The notes: generated by a model from the sequence alone, not told the origin. DNA of 64,000 nucleotides from Pseudomonas sp. St316 (GCF_018325905.1 NZ_AP021901.1:3348001-3412000), one strand, 5' to 3'. Counted from the first letter of the stretch, positions 34,913-44,870 are shown. Program-made: numbers and translations.

Positions 34913-37900
34913 TCAGAACTGCCAATCCAGCGTCAGGCCCACGCCATGGGTTTTATCCCGGGAGCCGAGCAAGCCGTTGTAATCAAGGTTGACCCGCACA
35001 TCCTTGGCGACCGCAAGCCCCGCACGGGCACCGACCACAGCGGCGTTGCGGTCCATGGACACGCTCTGCACCGCGAAGGTGTTGCTGCTGCCGGCAAATG
35101 CCAGGTCCTGTTCGGACGTGGTGCTGCTAAGGTTGTGCTGCCAGCCGAGGGAGCCGGACAGCTGCAGTTGCTGTTGATCCGACAGGGCCAGTGTGTGGCT
35201 GGCCCGCACGCCCAGGGTCGAGAGCACGGCATCGCGACGGTCGTCGCCAGCGTGCAGGGCTGCGTTGTCGCCTTTCTCATGGAAGCCGTCGCTGTCCAGG
35301 TGCACATAGGCCAGGTTGGCAAACGGCTCCAGGGCTAACGGTTGCAAATCCAGGCGATACGCCGCTTCGGTGAAAAGTTGGGTGGTCCGGGCATCGCGCT
35401 TGGTTTTCTCCCGGCCACTGACGTCCCCCCATTGCAGGTCCCGCTTGACGTCGATGCGGTGCCAGCTGTGGGCGCCGCCGACGGTCAGGCGCAGCGCGTC
35501 GACTTCATGCCCCAGGTAGACGCCCAGGTGATAGCTGTCGGCCTTGGCCGAGGAATGGGTGCCGTCACCCATGCTCAACGAACTGTCGCTGTAACCGGTG
35601 ACGAAGCCTAGTCGCGTCTGGTCGCTGATCAGGCCGTCGACACCGGCCAGCAAGCCACCGATGGCGCTGGTTGTACTGGCTTGGTCATGTCCACCGTCGT
35701 TCTTGCCCCAAGCGCCCAACACCTTGAACCAGGCATTGCTGCTGGCATCGGTCGGCGTACCGGCGTCGTACAATGCGTCCTGGCGCAGGCGATCCCCCAC
35801 GGCGTCGCGTACTTGGCGGCTGTCATTGATCAGCAGCGTGCCGATGGCCGGATGGATTTCACCGGACAGTTGTTGGAATGCCTGTTGCGCCACGACGGCG
35901 CTGGGCGAAAGCAGCAAGGCTTCGTAGAGTCCGTTGCCCGCGCCCAGTTGTTCGGCGGCCGAAGCGACGGAACGCTGGTTAGGCGTCAGGCCGAGGCTGG
36001 CAAATGACGCATCGTTACGCTCGACCACCAGTTGAATGCCACTGGCGCTGTACGCCAGGTCGCCCCCCAGAAACGCATAGTTGGGCAAGACTTCAGCAAA
36101 GCGCCCGTCAATACCATCGGCGGCCTGCAGGATATTGAACTGCCTGCCCAGCAGGCTTTTCACTTCGCCGGCCGTCAGCAGTGTCGGGCTGTTTTCCAGG
36201 GACAACGACACCGTCGCCCCGTCAATCGACGCCTTGCCATCGGCCACGATCAGGTCGCTGGCGGTGGGCGAAACTTGCACCGCATAGTTCGAACCGGGCT
36301 GGAACGTCACATCGCCGGCCACTTGCAACGTGCCGATGGAGTTACCTGGCGCCACGCTGGCGCCGCGGTTGGCGGTCAGGCTGGCGATGCGCCCGTTGCC
36401 GCCGAGGATGCCGCCGTCATTGACCGTAACGGCCGACGCCAGCGAACCATTGATTGCCAGTCGCCCTTGGTTGACCAGGGTTGGCCCGCTGTAGGTGTTT
36501 GCGCCAGTGAGCACCAGGGTGCCGATGCCCTCCTTGGTCAGACCGCCGTGGCCGGCGATATCGTTGCGCCAAACGTCCAGGCCACATTGGATGCCACTGC
36601 ACACCCGCTCGGTGGATTTGCCGGCATCGATGAGCGCGCCAATGCCCGGCAGGTCCACCACGAACTGGCCGGAGCCATAAGCGCCGTCGATGCGAAATGC
36701 TTCGGGAATGTCCTGCTCGGTCACCAGCATCGCTGGACCGTCGATGGCCTTGCCCAAGTTGATCATGCCCCAGCCGTACAACGCATCGACACCCGGCGCC
36801 CCCATGTCGGTGGCGGTGGTGCGCAGTACGCTGGCGACCTGGGCGCCGGTCATGTATGGGAAGCGCTCCATCAATACCGCCACGCTGCCGGCGACATGAG
36901 GCGCGGCCATGGAGGTGCCGCTTTTGTTGGCGTAGCCGACGGTCAGGTCGTCGGCACCGGTGCCGCCGATAACGGCACTGTAGACTCGGGTGCCCGGTGC
37001 CGACACGCAGAAACTGGCGGTGTAGCCGCAGCGTGACGAGAAGGTACTGATGGTGTATGGATCGGCGCTGGCGGTGTCCGGGTTGACTTGCAGCGCCGCC
37101 ACGGTGAGCCAGTTCGGCGCGATGTCCGGCACAAAGTACGCCAGGCCCGCAATGGCATCGGGGTTATTGAGGTTGTAGTCGTTGCCGGCGGCGAAGATCG
37201 TCACGATCCCGCTGCGGGCCGCGGCGATGGCACCCTCGTAGGCGCCGCCGGGCTTGGTGCCCAGCAGCGGCTTGATCTGGTCGAATTGCAGTTGCGCGTC
37301 CTGCACGGTGAAGTGCGGGAACGCCGGATCGCGGCCGCCCTGGTCGAAACGATCAGTGATGCCGATGCCCCAGCTGTTGTTGATGATGCGTGCGCCGCTG
37401 GCGATCAACGCGTCCCAACCGGCCTTGTACACCGCGCCATCGTTGCCGCGAATGATCCCGTCTTCGGGCCCCGGGTCGCCGTTGTCGGCGCTGATGATCT
37501 GCGCATCGAACGCCACGCCGTGCATCGGGCTGCCGTCGCGGCTGCCGCCGGCGATCCCGCCGACATGGGTGCCGTGGGAACCGAGCTTGCCGTCGGAGCC
37601 GACGGTGGGCGAACCGTCGTAGCGGAACGGATCGCCGGCCTTCACTGGGATGTAGGGGTCGGTGTATTCGCGGATGCCGCTGGTGACCAGGGTCACGACT
37701 TTATCGGTGCCGGAGAACTCTGGATGGGCCGCATAGACCGGCTGGTCGAAGATCCCCAGCTTGACGCCCTTGCCGGTATACCCGGCGGCGTAGGCCTGCT
37801 GCGCGTTGATTGCCCCCAGCCCCCATTCGGCGTTGAATTCACTGCTGCGCCAACTGTCCGGGTTGCCCGCCCTGCCGCTCTCGACATAAGGCGTCGCCTG

Positions 37901-38008
37901 GGCCGTGCCCAAGGTCGCCAGGGCGCAGAGCATGGAGTGGTTGAGGGTCTTGAGCAGAAACACGCGGCCCGTCTGTCCGGGCTGTTTTTTGTTATCGATT
38001 TTCATCAC
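34913..38008 (-). CDS. Autotransporter subtilisin-type serine protease (PrtB/PspB-like)
   Basis: 1031 residues. After a signal region (about 1-38) comes an S8 peptidase domain: Asp88 in LGIFDQP, His145 in GSHGTHVGG and Ser366 in SGTSMAAPHVAGS. A passenger stem follows (about 490-650), with the autotransporter-associated repeat GGLTKEGIGTLVLTGANTYS. The last 275 residues are the beta-barrel domain ending in LTLDWQF, with the terminal Phe needed for outer-membrane insertion. The start is GTG 38008 (AAGGA six bases upstream) or ATG 38005. Some relatives carry two such genes (prtA and prtB) here; only one is present. A REPIN separates it from aprF. Confidence 0.93.
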   Translation of the reverse strand: MMKIDNKKQPGQTGRVFLLKTLNHSMLCALATLGTAQATPYVESGRAGNPDSWRSSEFNAEWGLGAINAQQAYAAGYTGKGVKLGIFDQPVYAAHPEFSGTDKVVTLVTSGIREYTDPYIPVKAGDPFRYDGSPTVGSDGKLGSHGTHVGGIAGGSRDGSPMHGVAFDAQIISADNGDPGPEDGIIRGNDGAVYKAGWDALIASGARIINNSWGIGITDRFDQGGRDPAFPHFTVQDAQLQFDQIKPLLGTKPGGAYEGAIAAARSGIVTIFAAGNDYNLNNPDAIAGLAYFVPDIAPNWLTVAALQVNPDTASADPYTISTFSSRCGYTASFCVSAPGTRVYSAVIGGTGADDLTVGYANKSGTSMAAPHVAGSVAVLMERFPYMTGAQVASVLRTTATDMGAPGVDALYGWGMINLGKAIDGPAMLVTEQDIPEAFRIDGAYGSGQFVVDLPGIGALIDAGKSTERVCSGIQCGLDVWRNDIAGHGGLTKEGIGTLVLTGANTYSGPTLVNQGRLAINGSLASAVTVNDGGILGGNGRIASLTANRGASVAPGNSIGTLQVAGDVTFQPGSNYAVQVSPTASDLIVADGKASIDGATVSLSLENSPTLLTAGEVKSLLGRQFNILQAADGIDGRFAEVLPNYAFLGGDLAYSASGIQLVVERNDASFASLGLTPNQRSVASAAEQLGAGNGLYEALLLSPSAVVAQQAFQQLSGEIHPAIGTLLINDSRQVRDAVGDRLRQDALYDAGTPTDASSNAWFKVLGAWGKNDGGHDQASTTSAIGGLLAGVDGLISDQTRLGFVTGYSDSSLSMGDGTHSSAKADSYHLGVYLGHEVDALRLTVGGAHSWHRIDVKRDLQWGDVSGREKTKRDARTTQLFTEAAYRLDLQPLALEPFANLAYVHLDSDGFHEKGDNAALHAGDDRRDAVLSTLGVRASHTLALSDQQQLQLSGSLGWQHNLSSTTSEQDLAFAGSSNTFAVQSVSMDRNAAVVGARAGLAVAKDVRVNLDYNGLLGSRDKTHGVGLTLDWQF

Positions 38009-38105
38009 GAACCATCCTTAGTTGTTGCAGAAATCCTTTGGCTTGCACGACCTGACGGGACTTGCCCACCTTCTTTGGTTGACCTTGCTTTATGGCCTGC
38101 CCTGG

Positions 38106-38210
38106 CTTTTGTGGCGAGGGAGCTTGCTCCCGCTCGAGTGCGAAGCGCTCGCAGGCTTTTTTTGGGGCCGCTACGCAGCCCAGCGGGAGCAAGCTCCCTC
38201 GCCACAAAAG
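38106..38210. repeat. REPIN inside the exoenzyme cluster
   Basis: CTTTTGTGGCGAGGGAGCTT and its mirror, ending GCAAGCTCCCTCGCCACAAA, enclose the subunits GTGCGAAGC and GGCCGCTACGCAGCC. It belongs to the GTGGCGAGGG family. It lies in the 213-bp gap between aprF and the autotransporter gene and could attenuate or protect the shared transcript. Confidence 0.88.
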
Positions 38211-38221
38211 CATCCTCGCTG

Positions 38222-39583
38222 TCATTGAATATCTGCCCGGGACACAAACGCCTCATCCACCTTCGCCAGGTCCTGCGGGCCGAGGGTGCCGGCGTAGTAA
38301 TGCAGCTTGGTCCAGGCCATGAGGTAGTCATAACGGGCCTGGGCCAGATCGCGGCGAGTGGTGTAGAGCTGTTGTTCGGCATTGAGTGCGTCGAGGTTGA
38401 CCCGCTCGCCGCCAAGAATGCTTTGCCGGGTCGAGACCACCAGCGCTTCAGCGGAGCTCAGGGCCTTTTGATAAGCGCGCAGTTTGTTCGCCCCGGACAC
38501 ACAGGCGCTGAACTGGCGGCGCAATTCGATCAGCGTCTCGCGGGTCTTGGCATCGAGTTCGTATTCGGCCTGTTCCATGTTGCGGCTGGCCTGGCGGGTC
38601 GACGCCGAGACCCCGCCACCGGCGTACAGCGGCACACTGACTTCCAGGCCAATGGTGTTGGTGTCGTAGCGCTGGTTGTAGGTGTTGCCACTTTCCGATT
38701 CGTTCTGGCGCATCGTCGCGTAAGCGCTGACCTTGGGCAGGTGCCCGGCGCGGTTGCGCTCCACCTCGAAACGCGCCACGTCCACGGCTTGGCGCTGGGA
38801 CGCCAGGCTGGGGTTATTGCTCACCGCCAACGCGTGCCAGGTGTCGAAACTGGCCGGCTGCAAGGCAAAGGTCTGGAAGGTGTCGTGCAACGGGGCCAGG
38901 TCGCCGATATCCAGGGCCGGGACGCCAATCAGCGAGCCCAGCTCGCGCAAGGCGGCGTCCTGCTCATCGCGTGCCTCGATCTCTTCGGCGATTGCCAGTT
39001 CATAGCGCGCCTGCGCCTCGAGGATGTCGGTGCGCGTACCTTCGCCCTGGCGAAACAGATGCTCGTTCTGGCGAAATTGCTGCTCGAACGCCTTTTTCTT
39101 GGCCTGGGCAATGTCGATCTGGTCCTGGGCGAACAGCGCCTGGGTGTAATGACTCAGCACCCGCACCAACAACTCCTGGCTCTTGCCACGAAAACTTTCG
39201 TCAGCGAACAACGCCTGGGCGACACCCTTGCGGTAGGCCGCGTACGCCTCGTAGTCCAGCAGCGGTTGTTGCAGCGTCAGGCTCGAGCCGTAGCTGCTGT
39301 AGTTGCGATCGTCATGCTGGCTGGCGCCGCGATCATTGAGGTACGTGACCTTGGACTGGTTGCGACCCTTGTTGTAGCTGTAGCCCAGGTGCGGCAACAG
39401 CCCGGCGCGGCCAATGGCGCGATTTTCCAGGCCCGCATCGCGCTCCTTGATCGCGCCCAGATAGACCGGGTCATTGCGCAGGGCCTGCTCGTAGAACTCG
39501 AAGGGCCCCATGGCCCAGGCGTTGTTGCACACGGAAACGGCCAGCACGGCCACCCAATAGAAACGCTTCATACCGCCGGACAT
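38222..39583 (-). CDS. aprF: Type I secretion outer-membrane protein AprF
   Basis: 453 residues, a TolC-family channel. A signal peptide is present (about 5-24 ending in NAWA). The two TolC repeat halves are visible, each with long coiled helices, for example YELAIAEEIEARDEQDAALRELG. Further helices contain RSIGNLEALN-like polar repeats. It forms the outer-membrane tunnel of the AprDEF exporter. It starts 2 bp after the aprE stop; a second ATG 12 bases in (MKRFYW) is an alternative start. Confidence 0.94.
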   Translation of the reverse strand: MSGGMKRFYWVAVLAVSVCNNAWAMGPFEFYEQALRNDPVYLGAIKERDAGLENRAIGRAGLLPHLGYSYNKGRNQSKVTYLNDRGASQHDDRNYSSYGSSLTLQQPLLDYEAYAAYRKGVAQALFADESFRGKSQELLVRVLSHYTQALFAQDQIDIAQAKKKAFEQQFRQNEHLFRQGEGTRTDILEAQARYELAIAEEIEARDEQDAALRELGSLIGVPALDIGDLAPLHDTFQTFALQPASFDTWHALAVSNNPSLASQRQAVDVARFEVERNRAGHLPKVSAYATMRQNESESGNTYNQRYDTNTIGLEVSVPLYAGGGVSASTRQASRNMEQAEYELDAKTRETLIELRRQFSACVSGANKLRAYQKALSSAEALVVSTRQSILGGERVNLDALNAEQQLYTTRRDLAQARYDYLMAWTKLHYYAGTLGPQDLAKVDEAFVSRADIQ

Positions 39584-39585
39584 CC

Positions 39586-40920
39586 TTATTCTTCGGTCAA
39601 CGCAGAGCCGGCTCGATCGAGCAGCGGTTTGAACAGGTAGTTGAGCAACGAGCGCTCGCCCGTGCGCACGAACATCTCGGCCGGCATGCCGGGCTTGATC
39701 ACCAGGCCGTTGAGTTTGTCCATCGCCACATCGCTGACGCTGCTGCGCAGGACGTAATACGGCGCGCCGGTCTTCTCATCGAGCATCTGATCGGCAGAAA
39801 TCAAGCTGACTTCCCCCGGCACCCTCGGCGTGCGGTTCTGGTTGAAAGCGGTAAACAGGATGTCCACCGGCAAATGCGGGCCGACCTTGTCGATCAGGTG
39901 CACCGGCAAATGCCCTTCCACTTCCAACCGCGTGCCCTGGGGGACGATTTCCAGCAAGGTGTCGCCCTGGCGCACCACCGCGCCCTCGGTGTGCACCCCC
40001 AGGTTGACGGCGATGCCATCGGCGGTGGCGAGTATTTCGCTGTGTTGCAGCTCGAAGCCGGCGGATTTCAGTTGCTGTTGCAGGGTTTCGCTCTTGAGCT
40101 GGGCGTCGGCCAACTGGCTGCGCACCTCTTTCTGGTATTCCTCGTGATGCTGCTGCAGCTTGAGGCGCGACTCGACGATCCCCTGCTCCACTCGCCCGCT
40201 TTCGCCGCTGTTCTGCGCCAGTTCCTGCTGCACTTGTGACAGCTGGCGTTGATAGTCCAGCAAGCGGTTGCGCGGGATGTAGCCGTTGTCGGCCAAGGGT
40301 TGCAAGTTGCCCAGTTGCAGGCGCAGGGATTCGGCCTGGGCGGTCAGGTCGCTGCGGGCCCGGCGCATGCCCGCCAATTGCGCCGCGGCGCCTTCGATGC
40401 TGGCGCGCAATGCCGCCTGCTCCTGGGCGAAGGCTTCGCGGCGGCTGCTGAACAGTTGCCGCTGGCCTTCAAGCACCAGGGCCAGGTGTGGGTCAGGATC
40501 GCGACTCAGCTCAGCCGGGAAATTCACCTGCAACAGGTTGTCCCGCTCGCTTTGCCAACGCGCCAGGCTCGCCCAGGTCATCCGGTACTGCGCCTGCAGC
40601 GATTGCACATCGGCGGCGGCCTGGGTCTGGTCCAGGCGGAACAGCGGCTGGCCCTGCGTCACCGCTTCGCCTTCGCGCACCAGGATCCGGCTGACCACAC
40701 CGCTGCTCATCGACTGCACCGCCTTGCGCTTGCCTGAAACCACCACGGTGCCCTGCACGGGGATGCCCTGGTCCAGCGGTGCCAGGCTGGCCCAGGTGAA
40801 AAAACTGCCCGCACCAATGAGCGCCAACGCCCAGCCGATGCGGGTGAAGAAACGAGCGTCGCGCTCCGAGTGCTCAATGTCCTGGGAATGTTCGAGATTC
40901 ATGTCGCGCTCCTGGCTCAT
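39586..40920 (-). CDS. aprE: Type I secretion membrane fusion protein AprE
   Basis: 444 residues, HlyD family. One membrane segment (about 27-46) follows a short cytosolic N-terminus. A lipoyl/barrel-sandwich half motif comes next (GTVVVSGKRKAVQS ... VREGEAVTQGQPLFRLDQ), then coiled-coil helices (about 100-290), the second sandwich half (ILATADGIAVNLGVHTEGAVVRQGD) and a beta-barrel end (VIKPGMPAEMFVRTGERSLLNYL). It bridges AprD in the inner membrane and AprF. Its ATG overlaps the aprD stop by 4 bp; MNLEHSQ at 40902 is a possible alternative start. Confidence 0.95.
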   Translation of the reverse strand: MSQERDMNLEHSQDIEHSERDARFFTRIGWALALIGAGSFFTWASLAPLDQGIPVQGTVVVSGKRKAVQSMSSGVVSRILVREGEAVTQGQPLFRLDQTQAAADVQSLQAQYRMTWASLARWQSERDNLLQVNFPAELSRDPDPHLALVLEGQRQLFSSRREAFAQEQAALRASIEGAAAQLAGMRRARSDLTAQAESLRLQLGNLQPLADNGYIPRNRLLDYQRQLSQVQQELAQNSGESGRVEQGIVESRLKLQQHHEEYQKEVRSQLADAQLKSETLQQQLKSAGFELQHSEILATADGIAVNLGVHTEGAVVRQGDTLLEIVPQGTRLEVEGHLPVHLIDKVGPHLPVDILFTAFNQNRTPRVPGEVSLISADQMLDEKTGAPYYVLRSSVSDVAMDKLNGLVIKPGMPAEMFVRTGERSLLNYLFKPLLDRAGSALTEE

Positions 40921-42719
40921 GCGCCACCGGGTTTGCTGGTGGCCTGGTACTGGCGACTCATGCTCAGTCCGTTGGGGGTCGCCTGGGGACTGTTCGGCGG
41001 TGAGCTGCGCGGCGCGTTGTCCTGTGGGCCTGACTGGCCGGAAAGCGCCCGCAACACCTGCTGGCTTGGGCCGAAGGCTTGTAGCCGGCCTTCGTCGAGC
41101 ACCAGCAACTTGTCGGCCTGGGCCAGTGCCGAGGAACGATGAGTGACCAGCACGACGCTGGTGCCCTGGGCCTTCATCTGTGCGATGGCACTGGCGAGCG
41201 CCGCTTCGCCAACCGTGTCCAGGTTGGAGTTGGGTTCGTCGAGTACCACCAGGCTCGGCCGGTCGTACATCGCCCGGGCCAGGGCGACCCGTTGTTTCTG
41301 CCCGCCGGACAAGCCACCGCCGCCCTCCCCCAGCACCGTGTCATAGCCTTGGGGCAGGCGCAGGATCAGTTCATGGACCCCGGCCTGCTGCGCGGCGGCG
41401 ACGACTTTTTGCGGATCGGCTTGACGAAACCGGGCGATGTTCTCGGCAATGCTGCCGCTGAACAGCTCGATGTCCTGGGGCAGATAGCCGATGTGCGGGC
41501 CGAGTTGCTCACGATTCCAGCGATGAATGTCAGCCCCGTCGAGGCGCACCGTACCCCCGAGGGTCGGCCACACGCCCACCAGGACTCGGGCCAGGGTGGA
41601 CTTGCCGGAACCGGACGCCCCCAGCACACCGAGCACTTCTCCGGCAGCCAAGCTGAAACTGACCTGCTGCAACGTCGCGTTGCGTTGTCCTGGTGGTCCC
41701 GCGCTCACTTGTTCGAAACTCACCTGGCCTCTGGGCGCTGGCAGCGTCATGCCCTCATCCTGGGGCGCAAATGCCTGCAACAGCGCGTCTAGACGCCGGT
41801 AAGCCAGCTTGGCGCCGCTCCACTGCTTCCACACGGCAATCAACTGGTCGATGGGGCTCAACACCCGTCCCATCAGGATCGAACCGGCAATCATCATCCC
41901 GGCGGTCATGTCGCCCTTGATTACCAGCAGTGCGCCCAAGCCCAGCACCAGCGATTGCAGGCACAGGCGCAGGGTCTTGCTCAAGGCGCTGATTACCGCG
42001 CCGGTGTCGCTGGCCTGGTTCTGCAGGCCGAGAAACCGTGAGTGCACGGCGAACCAGCGGCTGCGCAGCGCCCCGAGCATGCCCATGGCCTGGATCGTCT
42101 CGGCGTTGTGCAAATGGCTGGTAGCCAATTGACTGGATTGTTGCGAGTAGACGCTGGCCTGCCCCAAGGCTTTTTTGGTCATGGCCTCGTTCAGGCAGGC
42201 CAAGCCGATCAGCACCAGCGTGCCGACGGAGGCAAACACGCCGAGCCACACGTTGAACAGGTAGATCACCAGCAGATAGATGGGAAACCACGGCGCGTCG
42301 AAGAACGCGAACAGCGCCGGCCCAGTGAGGAATTGGCGAATATGCGTGAGGTCGCCCAGGGATTGCCCGGCGTTGCCTTCACCCTGGCGCAGATTGCGCT
42401 CGAACGCGGCCTTGTACACCTGCAGATTGAAACGTCTCTCCAACTGGCTCCCGATGCGGATGACCACGAAGCTGCGCACCATTTCCAGCAGCCCGATGAA
42501 CACGAAGAAGCCCACTACCATCAACGACAACATGGCCAGTGTGGTCTCGTTCTGTGATGACAACCCACGGTCATATACTTGGAGCATATAAATCGAAGGC
42601 GCGAGCATCAGGACATTAATCAGCGCGGTAAAGCATCCAACACTGATCAGAATATTTTTATAATCGCCCAGCGCTTTAAACAGCGGCGCCGCAACAACGT
42701 TCCTTACCCTATTCATCAT
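40917..42719 (-). CDS. aprD: Type I secretion ABC transporter ATPase/permease AprD
   Basis: 600 residues. The membrane domain covers about 20-300 with five to six helices. The nucleotide-binding domain follows, with Walker A GASGSGKST (367-375), the signature LSGGQKQR (about 475) and Walker B LVVLDEPNSNLD (about 497). The proline/asparagine-rich tail of about 40 residues is typical of some AprD proteins. It energises export of AprA and probably of the lipase. It starts 135 bp after aprI; that gap may hold a separate promoter. Confidence 0.96.
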   Translation of the reverse strand: MMNRVRNVVAAPLFKALGDYKNILISVGCFTALINVLMLAPSIYMLQVYDRGLSSQNETTLAMLSLMVVGFFVFIGLLEMVRSFVVIRIGSQLERRFNLQVYKAAFERNLRQGEGNAGQSLGDLTHIRQFLTGPALFAFFDAPWFPIYLLVIYLFNVWLGVFASVGTLVLIGLACLNEAMTKKALGQASVYSQQSSQLATSHLHNAETIQAMGMLGALRSRWFAVHSRFLGLQNQASDTGAVISALSKTLRLCLQSLVLGLGALLVIKGDMTAGMMIAGSILMGRVLSPIDQLIAVWKQWSGAKLAYRRLDALLQAFAPQDEGMTLPAPRGQVSFEQVSAGPPGQRNATLQQVSFSLAAGEVLGVLGASGSGKSTLARVLVGVWPTLGGTVRLDGADIHRWNREQLGPHIGYLPQDIELFSGSIAENIARFRQADPQKVVAAAQQAGVHELILRLPQGYDTVLGEGGGGLSGGQKQRVALARAMYDRPSLVVLDEPNSNLDTVGEAALASAIAQMKAQGTSVVLVTHRSSALAQADKLLVLDEGRLQAFGPSQQVLRALSGQSGPQDNAPRSSPPNSPQATPNGLSMSRQYQATSKPGGA

Positions 42720-42854
42720 CTTCCTTGCTGCTGGCTAAGCCTGCGAACGGGCCCTATTCAACTTACCAATCTTGGTATTTCCATTCGGCCCAGGCAGAAA
42801 CGCACGACTGTTTAAACAAGCGCACTTCGATCAAGGCTCAACTGAACTCACTCG

Positions 42855-43292
42855 TTAATGAGCACGCTGGGATTTATTGCGCTCAAACCTGAGTATCAAA
42901 CCGGACTTCAACGTCATTTGATAATGATCTCCCTGACGCATCCCCAAGTGAGTCCTGGAGTCTTGTTTGCCAATCAGGGAAAGTCCGTCGGGTTCGGTGA
43001 ACCAACGAACCGGTTCATCCCCCAGCCATTGGCCCAGGCACTCGGTTTGCCCGCCCAGGGTCTGGTCCGCCTTGAGTTCGACGAGGCAACTGTTGGACGG
43101 TTTGTCCTGCATCGCCTGGGTTTGCGCATTGTCCTGCGGGCTCGACAAAACGGCCTGCCATTGACCGGCCAACTGCGAGGGTTCTGCTAACAACAGGCTG
43201 CGCGCCATGGCGACTTCTCCACAAAACATCATCAGCGTAGCGAGCAACCCGGCGGTTGCCTGGACGCTACTGGGCATGAATTTTCTACGCAT
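42855..43292 (-). CDS. aprI: Periplasmic inhibitor of alkaline protease (AprI)
   Basis: About 145 residues from the ATG at 43292 (MRRKFMP); the in-frame extension to 43349 abuts the aprA stop and is unlikely. A signal peptide (ending about MAR/S) gives a mature beta-barrel inhibitor starting near SLLLAEPSQLAGQW. The N-terminal residues of AprI insert into the protease active cleft. Two cysteines in CLVELKADQ and QTECLGQW form its single disulfide. It protects the periplasm against leaked AprA. It sits 56 bp behind aprA, as in other pseudomonads. Confidence 0.9.
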   Translation of the reverse strand: MRRKFMPSSVQATAGLLATLMMFCGEVAMARSLLLAEPSQLAGQWQAVLSSPQDNAQTQAMQDKPSNSCLVELKADQTLGGQTECLGQWLGDEPVRWFTEPDGLSLIGKQDSRTHLGMRQGDHYQMTLKSGLILRFERNKSQRAH

Positions 43293-43348
43293 ATCTTCCA
43301 TCCTGGCCGGGATCCCGCAGGAGCATCCGCCCCCACGGGACAGGGACA

Positions 43349-44806
43349 TCAGGCCACGATATCCGAGACCGCTGCCTGGCCCACGGTGCTGACCAGGAAG
43401 TCAGCCACGCCGTGCCCGGAGAAGTCCACCGACAGCAGGCTGTTGCTACCCGATGTCGACAACACCGCATCGCCCGCCGCACCGGTGAATGCGCTCACGA
43501 AATGCAGGCCCGCACCCTTGGTGATGCCGGTCAGGTCGATCTTGTCCAGGCCACTGATGAAATCGAGGATCTGGTCCGTCGCCCCGGGCCGCGAATCGGA
43601 ACTGGCGGCGAACACGAACGTGTCCGACCCCGAGCCACCCCAGAGCTTGTCGGCACCGCCGGCCCCCCAAAGGATATCGTTGCCCGCGCCGCCCTTGAGC
43701 TCGTTGGCCACCGTGTTGCCGATCAGCAGGTCGCTGCCCGAGCCGCCGATGGCGTTTTCGATGACGGCACCCTTGGCGATGGAGACGTTGCCTACCATGC
43801 CGCCAACATCGGAGAACGAGGCATCATTGAGGTTGATTTTCTGGTTCTGGGTAAAACCGGAGAAATCCAGGGTATCGCGACCGCCCGCATCCCATACCGA
43901 AAACACCACTTTGTCCGACGACGAAGACGCACTGAGAAAATCGCGACCGGTGTTGGCGTTGAAACCGTAAGTCGAGTCGCCGGTACGGGTCGTGGTGTTG
44001 GCACCGTAGAGCTTCTGGATGGCCGCGATGTCATCCATCAATGGACCGGAGGCGTAGGCTTCGACGCCGCCCTTGCTGAAGTTCTGGTCGGTATTGCTTT
44101 CACTCCAGTAACTCATGACGCTGTAGCCACGGGTGTCCTGGCCATAAGTGGCGTCATCGTAGGTCGGGCTGCCTTCGCCAGCGTTGTAGTCACCCGGGTG
44201 GGCCAGGCCGAGGGTATGACCAATTTCGTGGGTCAGGGTCTGGCGGCCGTAGTTGTTCAGGTCCGGGGTCTTGTTCTGGGTGTAGCTGCTGTTGATCAGG
44301 TACCAGGAGGTCCCGTCATAGCCAGCACCCGTCCCCGGCAGATAAGCGAACGCCGCCGCGCCATCCTGGCCGCCGCTGTAGTTGCCGAAGGTCATGTGGC
44401 CATCGCCGCCGCTGGCTTTTTCAGTGAAGGTCACATTGGCTACGTCCGCCCAGGATTGCATGGCCAGGGCTGCCTGGCCTTTCTGCTGCGCGCTGAACTG
44501 GCTGAAACCACTGATCCCATGCTTGTTCATGGTGCTGGAAGAGGCGGAAGTCAGGAAGGTGTAGGTCAGCTCGATCTTGCCGCTGCCGTCCCGGTCCTGG
44601 TAAGCCGCGCCGTCGCGCAGCAACTGAGTGGCCGCCTCGTCGACAGAGTACGACGGTTTGCCGTTGACGGTCAGGTTACCGCCGCGGTCGTATTGGTGGC
44701 TGAAACTATTGATCTGGTTGAATGCGTTACTGGGAGCCGCCAATGATTGCGGCGCCCAGAGGAGTTGTTCGGCAGAATCAATAGCGCTGCTTTTGACTTT
44801 CGACAT
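43349..44806 (-). CDS. aprA: Serralysin-type extracellular metalloprotease AprA
   Basis: About 485 residues from ATG 44806 (MSKVKSS), preceded by AAGGAAG at 7 bases. GTG 44812 would add two residues and overlap the ribosome binding site. The zinc site [11 protein letters not shown] is at 193-203 and the Met-turn YSVMSYW follows. The C-terminal half carries RTX calcium repeats ([30 protein letters not shown]) and a secretion signal ending AVSDIVA. There is no N-terminal signal peptide; export is by AprDEF. It is a major exoprotease of fluorescent pseudomonads, known to be under Gac/Rsm control, and an Rsm-type motif overlaps its ribosome binding site. Confidence 0.96.
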   Translation of the reverse strand: MSKVKSSAIDSAEQLLWAPQSLAAPSNAFNQINSFSHQYDRGGNLTVNGKPSYSVDEAATQLLRDGAAYQDRDGSGKIELTYTFLTSASSSTMNKHGISGFSQFSAQQKGQAALAMQSWADVANVTFTEKASGGDGHMTFGNYSGGQDGAAAFAYLPGTGAGYDGTSWYLINSSYTQNKTPDLNNYGRQTLTHEIGHTLGLAHPGDYNAGEGSPTYDDATYGQDTRGYSVMSYWSESNTDQNFSKGGVEAYASGPLMDDIAAIQKLYGANTTTRTGDSTYGFNANTGRDFLSASSSSDKVVFSVWDAGGRDTLDFSGFTQNQKINLNDASFSDVGGMVGNVSIAKGAVIENAIGGSGSDLLIGNTVANELKGGAGNDILWGAGGADKLWGGSGSDTFVFAASSDSRPGATDQILDFISGLDKIDLTGITKGAGLHFVSAFTGAAGDAVLSTSGSNSLLSVDFSGHGVADFLVSTVGQAAVSDIVA

Positions 44807-44812
44807 AAACAC

Positions 44813-44823
44813 ACTTCCTTGTT
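44813..44823 (-). promoter_or_regulatory. Putative RsmA/RsmE binding site over the aprA ribosome binding site
   Basis: On the minus strand the sequence is AACAAGGAAGT, matching the Rsm consensus A(A/U)CANGGANGU(A/U) at every fixed position. The GGA core is the Shine-Dalgarno element of aprA, 7 bases before its ATG. Binding would block translation until GacA-driven small RNAs remove Rsm proteins. Confidence 0.72.
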
Positions 44824-44852
44824 TGCAAATGGAACAGATTTAGTCTGACAGG

Positions 44853-44870
44853 CGATCTCTGGCGAGATCG
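44853..44870. promoter_or_regulatory. Perfect inverted repeat in the aprA leader
   Basis: CGATCTC and GAGATCG flank a TGGC loop. It lies 47 bases upstream of the aprA start codon. It could be an operator or an RNA hairpin next to the Rsm site. Confidence 0.5.

Noticed and set aside
37088..39640. 850-codon plus-strand open frame opposite the autotransporter and aprF
   Set aside because: Crosses a REPIN and two real genes; composition is typical of a shadow.
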